The notes: a model not told the origin generated them from the letters alone. A stretch of DNA of 64,000 nt from Bacteroidota bacterium (GCA_018268195.1 JAFDWZ010000020.1:33594-97593), one strand, 5' to 3'. Shown: positions 26,806 to 36,522, counted from the stretch's first letter. Program-made: numbers and translations.

Positions 26806-26825
26806 CAACTTAACATCTATAAGAA

Positions 26826-28367
26826 ATGGCTGATCGCAATGCTTTTATTGAAGTGATGAATGCCGGATACACCTTTAAAGGTGACAGCATTATTCTTGGT
26901 GCCCCAATACTGGACAAAGAACCCATAACAGGAAGTTTTATCAAAGCTCCGCTGAGAATGTTTAACCGTCATGGATTGATTGCAGGAGCCACCGGAACGG
27001 GAAAAACAAAAACAATGCAAGGCATTGCTGAGTCTCTGTCGCAAAAAGGTGTTTCCTGCTTACTTATGGATGTCAAAGGCGATTTGAGTGGGCTTGCTGC
27101 TGCCGCCTCACCAAACCCTAAAATAGATGAGCGCTATCAAAAATTAGGACTTACCTGGAAATCACAAAAATTTCCGGTAGAATTTTTATCGCTTTCCGAT
27201 GAAAAAGGAGTTCGATTAAGAGCTACAGTTTCGGAATTCGGCCCCGTTTTGTTTTCCAAAATTCTTGAGTTGAACGACACACAACAAGGTGTAGTTTCGC
27301 TGGTTTTCAAATATTGCGATGACAATAAACTTCCTCTTCTCGATTTACAGGATTTTAAAAAGACACTGCAATATCTGACCAATGAAGGGAAAGATGAAAT
27401 TAAAAATGAATACGGAGCTATCAGCACCGCATCCGTATCCACAATCATTCGAAAAGTAATAGAAATAGAGCAACAGGGAGCTACCAAATTCTTTGGTGAA
27501 AAATCGTTCGAGGTAGAAGATCTCATGGGTCTTGACGAAAACGGTTTAGGAAAACTCAATATCATCAGGCTTGTTGACATTCAGGATAAACCTAAGTTAT
27601 TTTCGACCTTTATGCTGAGCCTGCTTGCCGAAGTGTACAGCACCTTTCCTGAAGTAGGCGACCCTGATGCACCACGACTTGTAATTTTTATTGATGAAGC
27701 ACATCTCGTTTTTAATAATGCTTCCAAAGTTTTACTTAATCAGATTGAAACTATAATAAAACTTATCCGATCCAAGGGTGTTGGAGTGTTTTTTGTTACT
27801 CAGTCACCTGAAGATGTTCCTTCCTCAGTGCTTGCTCAGTTAGGCATGAAAGTTCAGCATGCATTTCGTGTGTTTACAGCCAATGACAGAAAAGCATTGA
27901 AGCTTGTTGCTGAAAATTATCCGTTATCTGCATATTACAAAACTGATGAAATGCTCACTCAACTTGGAATTGGTGAAGCAGCCATTACCGTCCTCAACGA
28001 AAAAGGTGTGCCTACGCCCCTTGCCCATACCTTACTCATATCGCCAGCCTCGCGCATGGACATACTCACACCTTCTGAAATTGATGGTGTGATATCCGAA
28101 TCGAAATTAGTTATAAAGTACAACGAGAATATTGACCGTGAAAGCGCTTTCGAGATATTATCAAAAAAAATTGAAACACATACCACTGAAGTTGCTGCTG
28201 AAAAAACAACCAAACAAGACAAAGAAGAGCCCGGAATGCTGGAGCAGGCAGTAAACAGTACTACAGGAAGGCAGATTATGAGAACCGTATCACGAGAGCT
28301 TACCAGAGGATTGCTTGGTGTTTTGGGCATAGGCGCTACGCGAAGAAAAAAATCGGGATGGTTTTAA
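26826..28367 (+). CDS. HerA/YjgR-like DUF853 ATPase
   Basis: Soluble P-loop ATPase of 513 residues in the HerA-FtsK superfamily, DUF853/YjgR type. Walker A GATGTGKT lies near residues 54-61 and Walker B LVIFIDEAHLVF near 285; a sensor-like FFVTQSPEDVPSSVLAQLG follows. The C-terminus is basic and glycine-containing (ATRRKKSGWF). The cellular role of YjgR is not established; nothing around it suggests a phage-defence HerA-nuclease pair. Confidence 0.88.
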   Translation: MADRNAFIEVMNAGYTFKGDSIILGAPILDKEPITGSFIKAPLRMFNRHGLIAGATGTGKTKTMQGIAESLSQKGVSCLLMDVKGDLSGLAAAASPNPKIDERYQKLGLTWKSQKFPVEFLSLSDEKGVRLRATVSEFGPVLFSKILELNDTQQGVVSLVFKYCDDNKLPLLDLQDFKKTLQYLTNEGKDEIKNEYGAISTASVSTIIRKVIEIEQQGATKFFGEKSFEVEDLMGLDENGLGKLNIIRLVDIQDKPKLFSTFMLSLLAEVYSTFPEVGDPDAPRLVIFIDEAHLVFNNASKVLLNQIETIIKLIRSKGVGVFFVTQSPEDVPSSVLAQLGMKVQHAFRVFTANDRKALKLVAENYPLSAYYKTDEMLTQLGIGEAAITVLNEKGVPTPLAHTLLISPASRMDILTPSEIDGVISESKLVIKYNENIDRESAFEILSKKIETHTTEVAAEKTTKQDKEEPGMLEQAVNSTTGRQIMRTVSRELTRGLLGVLGIGATRRKKSGWF

Positions 28368-28382
28368 AGAGTTCTGCTAACT

Positions 28383-29204
28383 ATGATTAACAATACACCC
28401 AATCGTTACTCTTTCATTTCAACAATTCAAATTTCAGAATTTTTAAAAAGAGAAGTACGCGTTGATTTTTATTTCCCTTCCAAATACCCGAGAAACTGCC
28501 GCCTCCTAATACTTAATGATGGGCAGGATGCCGAACAGTTGTTACTGAGGCCTACACTCGACCAATTAATTTCTGCACATAAAATTCAGCCTGTTATAGT
28601 AGTGGCTGTGCATGCCGCAGATAAAAGAATGCTGGAGTATGGAATTGCATCAAAAGCTGATTATCTTAAACGTGGCAGACTGGCAAAATTTTACACAAGG
28701 TTTATAATTGAAGAATTGATTCCACTAACAGAGCAACTCCTTCAGTTGCGGATATCACCTGCCAAAACAGCAATAGCAGGCTGTTCATTAGGAGGTCTTA
28801 CCGCTTTTGATATTGCATGGCATCATCCTGAAAAATTTGGTATCACCGGAGTGTTCAGCGGATCGTTCTGGTGGCGCAAAAAAGATTATGCTGACGGATA
28901 TACGGATAATGACAGAATCATGCATGACATTGTTCGCAAAACAAAGGTTAAACCGGATATCCGTTGCTGGATTCAAACCGGCACGGATGATGAAACTGCC
29001 GACAGGAATCATAATGGAGTCATTGACTCTATTGACGACTCATTAGACCTTATTTCAGAGATGAAAAAGAAAGGTTTCCTTGCCAAAGATATTCAGTATG
29101 TTGAAATTGAAAATGGAAAACATGATCAGCAAACATGGGCAAAGGCACTCCCCCAGTTTCTGCAATGGGCATTCGGCAACAGAAAAAAAGTGGATATTTA
29201 CTAA
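28383..29204 (+). CDS. Putative esterase of the enterochelin-esterase-like (EstD/Fes) family
   Basis: Alpha/beta hydrolase of 273 residues. The nucleophile elbow is AGCSLGGLTAFD (Ser near 133), preceded by the LLILNDGQDAE oxyanion region; the likely acid is in WIQTGTDDETADR and the likely His in GKHDQQTW (about 248). This is the esterase D / Fes-like domain. There is no signal peptide, so it is probably cytoplasmic. It follows the HerA-like gene by 15 bases and may be cotranscribed. Substrate unknown. Confidence 0.82.
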   Translation: MINNTPNRYSFISTIQISEFLKREVRVDFYFPSKYPRNCRLLILNDGQDAEQLLLRPTLDQLISAHKIQPVIVVAVHAADKRMLEYGIASKADYLKRGRLAKFYTRFIIEELIPLTEQLLQLRISPAKTAIAGCSLGGLTAFDIAWHHPEKFGITGVFSGSFWWRKKDYADGYTDNDRIMHDIVRKTKVKPDIRCWIQTGTDDETADRNHNGVIDSIDDSLDLISEMKKKGFLAKDIQYVEIENGKHDQQTWAKALPQFLQWAFGNRKKVDIY

Positions 29205-29220
29205 GTAACGTTATGCAATG

Positions 29221-30591
29221 TTAAATTGCAGTTACTTCCAGAGCCAGCTTTTTCAAATCAATACCGTCAAAAGTTCCTGAGCTCATCATCAACAAAACAG
29301 ACTTCGCATATTCCCTACCCGTCAGATATTTCTTTAATTCAGCAGAGTCGGTAAATATTTTTAAATCTTCTCTTTGAAATGCTGCTTTTGCCATTTCCTC
29401 AGTAATTGGCTTTAGCCTTTTGTGCTCTATGGTTTTAGGATTGAAATAAACGATTGCTTCATCAGCCTCATCCATGGAATGAGCATATTCATTCAAAAAA
29501 TTCTCATTCAAACTGCTGAACGTATGCAACTCCATGCATGCTACAATCTCATGTTCAGGGTACTGTCTGCATACCGCTTCTACAGTAGCTTTTAACTTGG
29601 ATGGTGAATGCGCAAAATCTTTATACACCGCCCTGTCATCAGTACGGGCCATCAGTTCCAAACGCTTTGCAGCACCTTTGAATGATGCGATAGCTGCATA
29701 AAAATCATCAGACTTTACTCCTATTGCCTCACAAACCAACCTGGCACCTTCTAAGTTCATAAGATTATGTTCGCCAAAAACATGTAGTTCTGTTTCTTCA
29801 TTCACTGTCTCTTTGGTTTTCAGCAATGTTTTACCATTCCTTATTTCATGTGGCGGAATAGTATATCCCTGCTTTTCTACTTTAACGGAAGGTTCTTCAC
29901 ACAATGCTTTAAGTACAGCATCATTGAGGCAATAAATAAGTTTGCCATCAGGTTCAATTTGATTAATAAATATCCTGAACTGCTCCACATAATTTTCGAA
30001 AGTAGGAAACACGTTTATGTGATCCCAGGCTATGCCACTCAGCAATGCAACATGTGGTTTGTACCAATGAAACTTAGGTCTTCGGTCAATTGGCGAGGTG
30101 AGATATTCATCGCCTTCAAGTATTATTACAGGCGCTTCCGCAGTAAGTTTAACCATTGTATCAAAACCTTCAAGTTGTGCTCCTACCATGTAGTCAAAAC
30201 TTTTTCCTGTGTTTTTCAAAACATGTAAAATCATGGATGTAATGGTAGTTTTTCCGTGACTCCCGCCAATCACAACTCTAGTTTTGTTTTTAGATTGTTC
30301 GTATAAATACTCAGGATAAGAGTAAACTTTAATGCCCTGTTCTATTGCAGCCAGCAATTCAGGATTGTCGGCACGTGCATGCATTCCGAGAATTACAGCA
30401 TCGGTATGTTTGTTAATTTTTTCAGGAAACCAACCTGTTTGCGCAGGCAAAATGCCGGCTTTTTCAAGCCTCGACTTTGCAGGCTCGGTAATTTCATCAT
30501 CACTGCCTGAAATCTGATATCCTTTGTTATGCAATGCCAGAGCCAGATTATGCATGGCACTACCGGCAATAGCTATAAAATGTACTTTCAT
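29221..30591 (-). CDS. mpl: Murein tripeptide ligase (UDP-MurNAc:L-Ala-D-Glu-mDAP ligase)
   Basis: Mur-ligase family enzyme of 456 residues that reattaches recycled cell-wall tripeptide to UDP-MurNAc. It starts VHFIAIAGSAMHNLALALH with the ISGSDDEI segment typical of Mpl rather than MurC; the ATP-binding loop is VVIGGSHGKTTITSMIL (about 107-123), then ILEGDEYLTSPIDRRPKF and the C-terminal domain. It is convergent with the esterase and divergent from the LptF/G permease. Confidence 0.92.
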   Translation of the reverse strand: MKVHFIAIAGSAMHNLALALHNKGYQISGSDDEITEPAKSRLEKAGILPAQTGWFPEKINKHTDAVILGMHARADNPELLAAIEQGIKVYSYPEYLYEQSKNKTRVVIGGSHGKTTITSMILHVLKNTGKSFDYMVGAQLEGFDTMVKLTAEAPVIILEGDEYLTSPIDRRPKFHWYKPHVALLSGIAWDHINVFPTFENYVEQFRIFINQIEPDGKLIYCLNDAVLKALCEEPSVKVEKQGYTIPPHEIRNGKTLLKTKETVNEETELHVFGEHNLMNLEGARLVCEAIGVKSDDFYAAIASFKGAAKRLELMARTDDRAVYKDFAHSPSKLKATVEAVCRQYPEHEIVACMELHTFSSLNENFLNEYAHSMDEADEAIVYFNPKTIEHKRLKPITEEMAKAAFQREDLKIFTDSAELKKYLTGREYAKSVLLMMSSGTFDGIDLKKLALEVTAI

Positions 30592-30709
30592 TAAGATGCT
30601 ATTTAAAAGCTAAAATAGCTTTGGTATGATTTACTATGATGCTTGGCTGAAAGATTTATTAACGTAGTAGCTAACCTTCAGATAAAGCCGTTAATTAGCA
30701 GGATTAATT

Positions 30710-30717
30710 TAGTTTTG
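30710..30717 (+). promoter_or_regulatory. -7 promoter box that decides the LptF/G start
   Basis: TAGTTTTG matches TAnnTTTG inside the 5' part of the open frame that begins at 30643. It supports the downstream TTG start at 30736. Confidence 0.45.
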
Positions 30718-30735
30718 CAGCAAAATTTTCCGGAT

Positions 30736-31818
30736 TTGCGAATTAAAATATTAGACCGCTACATTATCCTTAAATTCCTTGGAACTTTTCTGTTTTCCAT
30801 AGGGCTGATAGTTGCCATAGCCGTGGTATTCGATATTTCTGAAAAGATGGACGACTTTATTGAACGTCAGGCTCCACTCAAAACCATTATTTTTGATTAC
30901 TACTTCAACTTTATTCCGTATTTCGCCAACCGATTCAGCCCATTATTTGTATTTATTTCGGTAATCTTTGTTACTTCAAAAATGGCCTCTCAGACAGAAA
31001 TAATTGCCATTCTGAACAGCGGAATCAGTTTCAATCGCTTTCTGAGACCTTACATGATAGGTGCAGCCGTTATTGCTCTTGCTACTTTCTTGCTGAACAA
31101 CTGGGTAATTCCACATGCCAATAAAGGCAGACTTGAATTCGAAAATGTTTATGTTAGAAACCCTTTTGTATATCGAAACCGAAATATTCACCGCCAGATT
31201 AAACCCGGGCAATATCTCTATTTTGAGAGTTATGATAACAGAGCAAATACCGGTTTTTTATTCAGCCTTGAAAATTTTGATCACGGACAGCTGACATCAA
31301 AAGTCATGGCCGACAGAATAACCTGGAATCCTCAGTCAAAATCGTGGACATTGGAAAACTATACTATTCGCCATATTGACGGAATGAATGAACATCTGGT
31401 AAGAGGTATGCGAATGGATACTACACTTGCCATTAATCCGGAAGAATTCAACAGAAGGTTAAATTTTACGGAGGCGATGGACTATGGTGAATTAAATAAT
31501 TTTATAAAGGAAGAGAAAATGCGTGGTTCCGAAACGCTGCCTTTTTATGAGGTTGAAAAATACAGGCGCAGTTCAGACCCTTTCGCAACATTTATACTCA
31601 CACTTATCGGTGTTTCAATTTCAAGTAAAAAAGTCAGAGGCGGAATTGGATTGCAACTTGGAGCCGGCATCTTATTAAGTTTTACCTACATTATGTTTAT
31701 GCAGGTAAGCACCACTTTTGCTACGAATGGCAATCTGCCCTCTATCATTGCTGTATGGATACCGAATATCATTTATGCTGCAATAGCATTTTACTTGTTA
31801 CGTAAAGCACCAAAATAA
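30736..31818 (+). CDS. LptF/LptG family permease
   Basis: Inner-membrane permease of the LPS export ABC transporter. About six membrane helices: an N-terminal group (FLGTFLFSIGLIVAIAVVFD, then two more) and a C-terminal group (ATFILTLIGVSIS, LGAGILLSFTYIMFMQ, IIAVWIPNIIYAAIAF), separated by a periplasmic domain. The frame opens at 30643, but no ATG occurs near the start; a -7 box lies at 30710-30717 and the conserved family N-terminus is IKILDRYIILKFL, so TTG 30736 (360 residues) is the best start. A bidirectional hairpin follows the stop. Confidence 0.87.
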   Translation: MRIKILDRYIILKFLGTFLFSIGLIVAIAVVFDISEKMDDFIERQAPLKTIIFDYYFNFIPYFANRFSPLFVFISVIFVTSKMASQTEIIAILNSGISFNRFLRPYMIGAAVIALATFLLNNWVIPHANKGRLEFENVYVRNPFVYRNRNIHRQIKPGQYLYFESYDNRANTGFLFSLENFDHGQLTSKVMADRITWNPQSKSWTLENYTIRHIDGMNEHLVRGMRMDTTLAINPEEFNRRLNFTEAMDYGELNNFIKEEKMRGSETLPFYEVEKYRRSSDPFATFILTLIGVSISSKKVRGGIGLQLGAGILLSFTYIMFMQVSTTFATNGNLPSIIAVWIPNIIYAAIAFYLLRKAPK

Positions 31819-31853
31819 AGCAATCCGGATGAAATTTCCGGATTGCTTTTTTC
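31817..31853 (+). terminator. Bidirectional terminator between convergent genes
   Basis: A perfect 13-bp stem, AAAGCAATCCGGA (31817-31829) / TCCGGATTGCTTT (31837-31849), with loop TGAAATT and T-run. It serves the LptF/G gene and, on the minus strand, the gene ending at 31871. Confidence 0.85.
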
Positions 31854-31870
31854 TGACTCTTAAAAATAAA

Positions 31871-33010
31871 TTATTTTACCGTATCAGCCGGATAATCTTT
31901 TGGATTGAATGCCGTTTCTGGATGATTAATCCTGTAACGATAACCAATGATTGGAACAGCGATGGATTTTAAAGGTTTGTTGGAAGGCATCAGCCTGTAA
32001 TATGCAATACGGTTTTCCATTGGCGATTTATCCACAAATGCATACGCACGCAACACATCAGAATTTCCGCTGGCTTTAACAGCTCCAATTTTGTAATATT
32101 CAATTGCATCTACTGAACGCTCCACAATGAAAGAATCAATATCTGTTTCGCGTGATGTAAACCAACTAACCATTACATGTTGCTCTCTGGCTTCTGCCTG
32201 AAATGCTAGTAACGAAACAGGCAACTGCTGCACATGCGTTGTGCTGCGGATGATAAAATTATCCAGAATGGTTTTATCGGTTCCTCCTCCATTCATATTT
32301 CTGCCGATGATTATATTATCCGAAGACTTCCAGAACATCGAACGTTCTTTGGGGCCTTGATAATTCCACACCACTACACCATCAACCATGATTTCACCTT
32401 TTCCTGAATTTGGGTCATAAGAAAAGCGATAAGTACGAAACTCATCATCTTTTAACAGCTCGTAACCTACCGTTTCATTTACGGAGTAACTTCTGCCCTT
32501 TTCCAGATTTACTTTGTAGGCAATGGCGAGCTTTCCATTCTTCATTCCGAAATTAAAATATCGACCTCGGCTCACAAAGTCGCAATTATCATCTAACCTT
32601 TTGTAATCAAAACTTACATCTATGCCATCAGCGTTGAAGTAATTGTCAGTGGGAATGACCATATCAATTCCATCTTTTGACTTACCAGCGCTGAGCCCAT
32701 TCGTACCTTCTACACCTTCTGACATTACTGCTGCAAATGAACTTATTCTTATAGCATCAGGCCCCTTGCTTGCTTTGGTAGGGTCATCACCATTCCAGTC
32801 GAATGCAAGTATCACTTCACCATTATTTACATCATATCCAAGCATCATATTCGACAGAGCTCCCGCTCGGGAATCGGTAACATTGGATGTATTCATTACT
32901 ACCGTAAGATACACTGCCAGTCCTAATATTGATGATCCTGCTGTTACGAAAATTGCTTTATGCATGAGCGACATCTTCTGCCGCTGACGTAATCTGATTC
33001 TTTTTGCCAT
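31871..33010 (-). CDS. Bitopic protein with lectin-like and FnIII-like domains
   Basis: Protein of 379 residues, family not recognised. The N-terminus is short and basic (MAKRIRLRQRQKM), then one membrane helix (about 17-41) with a periplasmic remainder. Residues 100-265 look like a concanavalin/LamG-type beta-sandwich (VSFDYKRLDD, EFRTYRFSYDPNSGKGEIMV, DNFIIRS). Residues 270-345 are FnIII-like (LPVSLLAFQAE, VSWFTSRETDIDSFIVERS, AYYRLMP), a module that in Bacteroidota usually precedes a T9SS tail; here no tail follows. It is the last gene of the 36.5-31.9 kb run; a gap of 97 bases separates it from the previous gene. Confidence 0.7.
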   Translation of the reverse strand: MAKRIRLRQRQKMSLMHKAIFVTAGSSILGLAVYLTVVMNTSNVTDSRAGALSNMMLGYDVNNGEVILAFDWNGDDPTKASKGPDAIRISSFAAVMSEGVEGTNGLSAGKSKDGIDMVIPTDNYFNADGIDVSFDYKRLDDNCDFVSRGRYFNFGMKNGKLAIAYKVNLEKGRSYSVNETVGYELLKDDEFRTYRFSYDPNSGKGEIMVDGVVVWNYQGPKERSMFWKSSDNIIIGRNMNGGGTDKTILDNFIIRSTTHVQQLPVSLLAFQAEAREQHVMVSWFTSRETDIDSFIVERSVDAIEYYKIGAVKASGNSDVLRAYAFVDKSPMENRIAYYRLMPSNKPLKSIAVPIIGYRYRINHPETAFNPKDYPADTVK

Positions 33011-33107
33011 AAAATAAAAGTTGTTAATGAACCTAAGACTTATACTTCAGGTTAGTGCTAATAGTTTTATAAAAAACTCAACTACTTTCTGCTATTTCTT
33101 ACAAAAT

Positions 33108-36100
33108 TCAGCGATGAATGAGTTTTTTGAATACTGAACTTTTGAAACCTTTTACCTCCAGCATATAGATTCCCGGAGCCAGACTAATATTTTCAGGCAA
33201 ATTAAATTCATTGGAGCCGGATGTAGCCTGCTGCTGTGAATGGTAACAAATTTTGCCTTCTGCATTAATCATGGTTATATTGACAATGCCATTGTCAGGT
33301 GCACTGTAAAGTATGCGCAACGATTTTTCAAATGGATTGGGATATGCCGATTCTATTTTAAAATCCATTTTTGGTGATTCAGTGTCCGGAATCTGTTCCG
33401 GAGTTTTAACATCGCCTTTTCTGCTGAGCACAAACACACCATCTGCCTGAATATTCTTTATGGTTACCTTTTGCATTGATGCAGTGCTTTGTAAAACATC
33501 ATTACTTACAATAGTCCATCTATTTTTAAACTTCAGCAACGATAGTTCATCACCGATAGTTACTCCATCAGGTAACTCATTTTTTGAAAATGAAATACTG
33601 ATGTCTGCTTTAAAATCACTTTGAATACCAAACCATCTTTGCACCAATGAAACATCAGTAATATTTTTTGAATCAGAAATAACCGGTGTCACTCCAACTG
33701 GTGTTTTTTCAGACATAGGTTTGGAGAAATAATTATAAACACTGGCATCACCATCTTTTGAAGGTGTAATTTTCAGATTGCTAACCGTTATATCATCAGA
33801 TGAAAAAGGTATGCTATATTCCTTCCCTGCCTGCATACTTTGCCACATTAAAACATCAGAAGAGCTTCGGCATTTTAAATAACCATTCGTGATGTTAATT
33901 GCATCCGTGCTTCCATTGTTCAAAACAAGTTTCTGATTATTCAAATCCAAATATCCATTTTGTATTACGAGCGAATTTCTGATGTTTATATTAGCTCCTG
34001 CCATTGCATTTCCGGTTACTTTTAATATACCATACTGATGAGATACTGAAGAAATGGTATTAAACCCGGTTATCAGTTGATCGTTACCTGCATACTCTAT
34101 AATACTCTGTGGCTCCAAGAAATAATCCATATTCCCTTTTGAGTTAATTGCTCCTGTTTCAATAGTATTATACAGCCCTTCTTTTCTCGAAATTGATAAG
34201 GTGCCTTGCGATTGAACTAACATACCCGAATACAGATATTTTTTGTTCGAAATAATTTGTGCGTTGTCTAAAATCAATTTACCTGCCGGAGAGATGGTCA
34301 GAAAATTGTTAGCGCTGGAATTATAGCTACTCACCATGAAATTTCCATCTGTCATTTGAACGGTACAACCTTTAGCAATTATTTGTTTTACCTGATCTAT
34401 GATGGCGACATTGCTGCGTTTATATTGAATAACTCCCTGTTTGGCAAAAATCAAATTACCAAAACAAGTTCCGCTTCCTGTGCCTGCACGTGTTATCAAT
34501 GAGTTGCCATAAGCTTTGAATTCATCACCAAACAATTTAAGCGTATTGTTACTGCTTCCCTGTAAATTGTCATCAAAATTTAAAACTCCGTTGAGATGCT
34601 GAAATTTACCAAATACCGACATCCTAACAGAATCATAAGTTGCAGTAAGATTATTAGAGTGAAACATCAGTGTGCCGCCACTTTGTATGTAATCCCCCTG
34701 AAGAATTGCATCCACCATGCCGCTATTGTTTTTGAGCATCAGTAACCCTGAAGAAATCATCATCTTTTTACTGAAATTATACGTGCTGATTCCGGGCATT
34801 TTAGAAAGACAGGTAGTGCCTCCGCTTACTACGAAGTCACCGGCAATATTCAATTTAACTGCATGGCTACCGTAATTAAAACTATTTGTCAAACCGTTGA
34901 TAATTACATTGCCTTGAAAATTATTTTCTTCAGCACCCACACTACCACTGGAAGTAAACTCCGCAGCTGCAATCCCATCTAACTGCGTAATTCCGTTAAC
35001 CGTTAAAAGTGATTTTGAGTTGCTGTATTTCCCCATAAGCGTAGTCAACCCATTTACTCTGAACTTATCTGTTGCGTTGGAAAAATTTACGGTGAGATTA
35101 TTTTGCACTGTCAGTGTATTCTGAGCCCCTGACTCATTGCACCCATAAAAACAAATGAATATACCTCCATTAAGTTCCAGGTCATGTATTGTCATGTCTA
35201 CCTTACCTGCCTTTACGGTTGATAAATTAAATATTCCTCTGAAATCACCATGCGTTTGCTTTAATTTTCCGCCAACAGTAAGTTGGGCATTACCCGTACC
35301 GATGTTTGCAACCCCTGCATTGTAAATTAATTCTACATTGCCCATATTCAAAAACCCTTTCTGCACATTGAGTTGAATATCTCCATCGCCATTAAAAATC
35401 CCATTAAGCTCGCCACCAATATTTGAAATGCTATCAACAGTAACTTTAAATGATGATGGATGTGTGCCGCTATGTAAATCCAAAACAGAGTTCATAGTGG
35501 CAAGCACTATGTTGCCGATTCTTGTATTCTTTATTTTTCCTGACTTGTCAAGCACTACCCAGCCGTCATCAATCGTGAGAGTTCCCTTTATCTCATGTGT
35601 TTCAAACTGGTTATCCTGATTCCATTCAAACAATGTATTTCCTACACGGGTATTGATAGTTACATTACCAAAATTTCCTGTAACAACAGATCCCAAAGGA
35701 ACTGTTGTAAATGAATACCACTTTTTAATTATCAGTGTTGAAGTTGGAGCCAAAGATTCAGCAGATTGTGTAAACAAACTTGCTCCTGCTGATGTGTTGT
35801 CAGAAGGATTCCATGTAAAAACACCGGCAGATCCTATGGAGAAAACAGCATTTGTCAACATCTGAGTAATATCTCCACCATTCATATCCAGGCTTCCATT
35901 CACTGTAAGCTGACCATTTAAAGTAAGCTTCTTACCTGGTGCTAAAATATATTGCCCCTGTGCATTTATTGTAAGTGATTTGCAAATTGAATTAATATTT
36001 AGCTGAATCACATGACCTGATGAAATAGTTACATCATCAGCTGCAACAGGAACTCCTATGGGGCTCCACAAGGATGGATCAGACCAGTTGCCGGATGCTA

Positions 36101-36170
36101 CAGTAGTTTTGTTTGCCGCATTAGCAAATAATGACTGAATAAGAATGACAATAATTAAACCAAGTCTCAT
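33108..36170 (-). CDS. Large T9SS-sorted surface protein with G8-like domain
   Basis: Secreted protein of 1020 residues. A signal peptide ends near ANAAN (about 19). Residues 20-60 resemble the start of a G8 domain (GNWSDPSLWSPIGVPVAADD, then VTISSGHVI), and the following 800 residues are short beta repeats such as LTVNGSLDMNGGDI and LDLNNQKLVLNNGS, probably a beta-helix. The last 80 residues are a type A T9SS sorting domain: YPNPFEKSLRI, VNITMINAEGKICY, LAPGIYMLEVKG, ending KKLIHR. It starts one base after the stop of the 99-residue gene. Function unknown; an adhesin or matrix protein is a guess. Confidence 0.85.
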   Translation of the reverse strand: MRLGLIIVILIQSLFANAANKTTVASGNWSDPSLWSPIGVPVAADDVTISSGHVIQLNINSICKSLTINAQGQYILAPGKKLTLNGQLTVNGSLDMNGGDITQMLTNAVFSIGSAGVFTWNPSDNTSAGASLFTQSAESLAPTSTLIIKKWYSFTTVPLGSVVTGNFGNVTINTRVGNTLFEWNQDNQFETHEIKGTLTIDDGWVVLDKSGKIKNTRIGNIVLATMNSVLDLHSGTHPSSFKVTVDSISNIGGELNGIFNGDGDIQLNVQKGFLNMGNVELIYNAGVANIGTGNAQLTVGGKLKQTHGDFRGIFNLSTVKAGKVDMTIHDLELNGGIFICFYGCNESGAQNTLTVQNNLTVNFSNATDKFRVNGLTTLMGKYSNSKSLLTVNGITQLDGIAAAEFTSSGSVGAEENNFQGNVIINGLTNSFNYGSHAVKLNIAGDFVVSGGTTCLSKMPGISTYNFSKKMMISSGLLMLKNNSGMVDAILQGDYIQSGGTLMFHSNNLTATYDSVRMSVFGKFQHLNGVLNFDDNLQGSSNNTLKLFGDEFKAYGNSLITRAGTGSGTCFGNLIFAKQGVIQYKRSNVAIIDQVKQIIAKGCTVQMTDGNFMVSSYNSSANNFLTISPAGKLILDNAQIISNKKYLYSGMLVQSQGTLSISRKEGLYNTIETGAINSKGNMDYFLEPQSIIEYAGNDQLITGFNTISSVSHQYGILKVTGNAMAGANINIRNSLVIQNGYLDLNNQKLVLNNGSTDAINITNGYLKCRSSSDVLMWQSMQAGKEYSIPFSSDDITVSNLKITPSKDGDASVYNYFSKPMSEKTPVGVTPVISDSKNITDVSLVQRWFGIQSDFKADISISFSKNELPDGVTIGDELSLLKFKNRWTIVSNDVLQSTASMQKVTIKNIQADGVFVLSRKGDVKTPEQIPDTESPKMDFKIESAYPNPFEKSLRILYSAPDNGIVNITMINAEGKICYHSQQQATSGSNEFNLPENISLAPGIYMLEVKGFKSSVFKKLIHR

Positions 36171-36171
36171 C

Positions 36172-36471
36172 TTACTTCTCCTCCTTATTATTATCCGTGT
36201 TAATAATATTTCTCACTCTGGAGCCTTGTATAGTCTGTGCTTCAAAATCAGTTTTCAGTTCGGGCACATTAAAGTCAACGGGTTTTGCTGTTGCTGTAGC
36301 TGTAGTTGTTTTTGCTTTTGATTTTGTAGAGTTGGTAACTTGAAAAAATATAACAATCCCGGCAGTTAATATTGCAACAGCAGATGATACCACAAGTACC
36401 ATCCTAAATGTTATTCGCATCTTTTGTCGCTGCCCAGTTCGCGCTCTATTACTGAACTTTCTTTTAGCCAT
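36172..36471 (-). CDS. 99-residue bitopic membrane protein
   Basis: Small protein with a strongly basic N-terminus (MAKRKFSNRARTGQRQKM), one membrane helix (about 23-46) and a Thr/Ala/Lys-rich then acidic periplasmic tail ending in DNNKEEK. No family recognised. The MAKR...RQKM start followed by a helix is repeated at the N-terminus of the protein at 31871-33010, so the two share a membrane anchor type. It is directly upstream of the T9SS surface protein (1-base gap), suggesting they work together. Confidence 0.72.
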   Translation of the reverse strand: MAKRKFSNRARTGQRQKMRITFRMVLVVSSAVAILTAGIVIFFQVTNSTKSKAKTTTATATAKPVDFNVPELKTDFEAQTIQGSRVRNIINTDNNKEEK

Positions 36472-36522
36472 TATGCTGTTTCCCCTTAGCCTTTATATGA
36501 AAAATATCAAAAAAGGTTGCAT

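Noticed and set aside
27137..27580. 147-codon frame opposite the HerA-like gene
   Set aside because: Antisense shadow; the forward frame carries Walker motifs.
26826..28367. HerA-like ATPase as part of a phage-defence system
   Set aside because: No nuclease, Sir2 or other defence partner is adjacent; motifs match the DUF853/YjgR housekeeping type.
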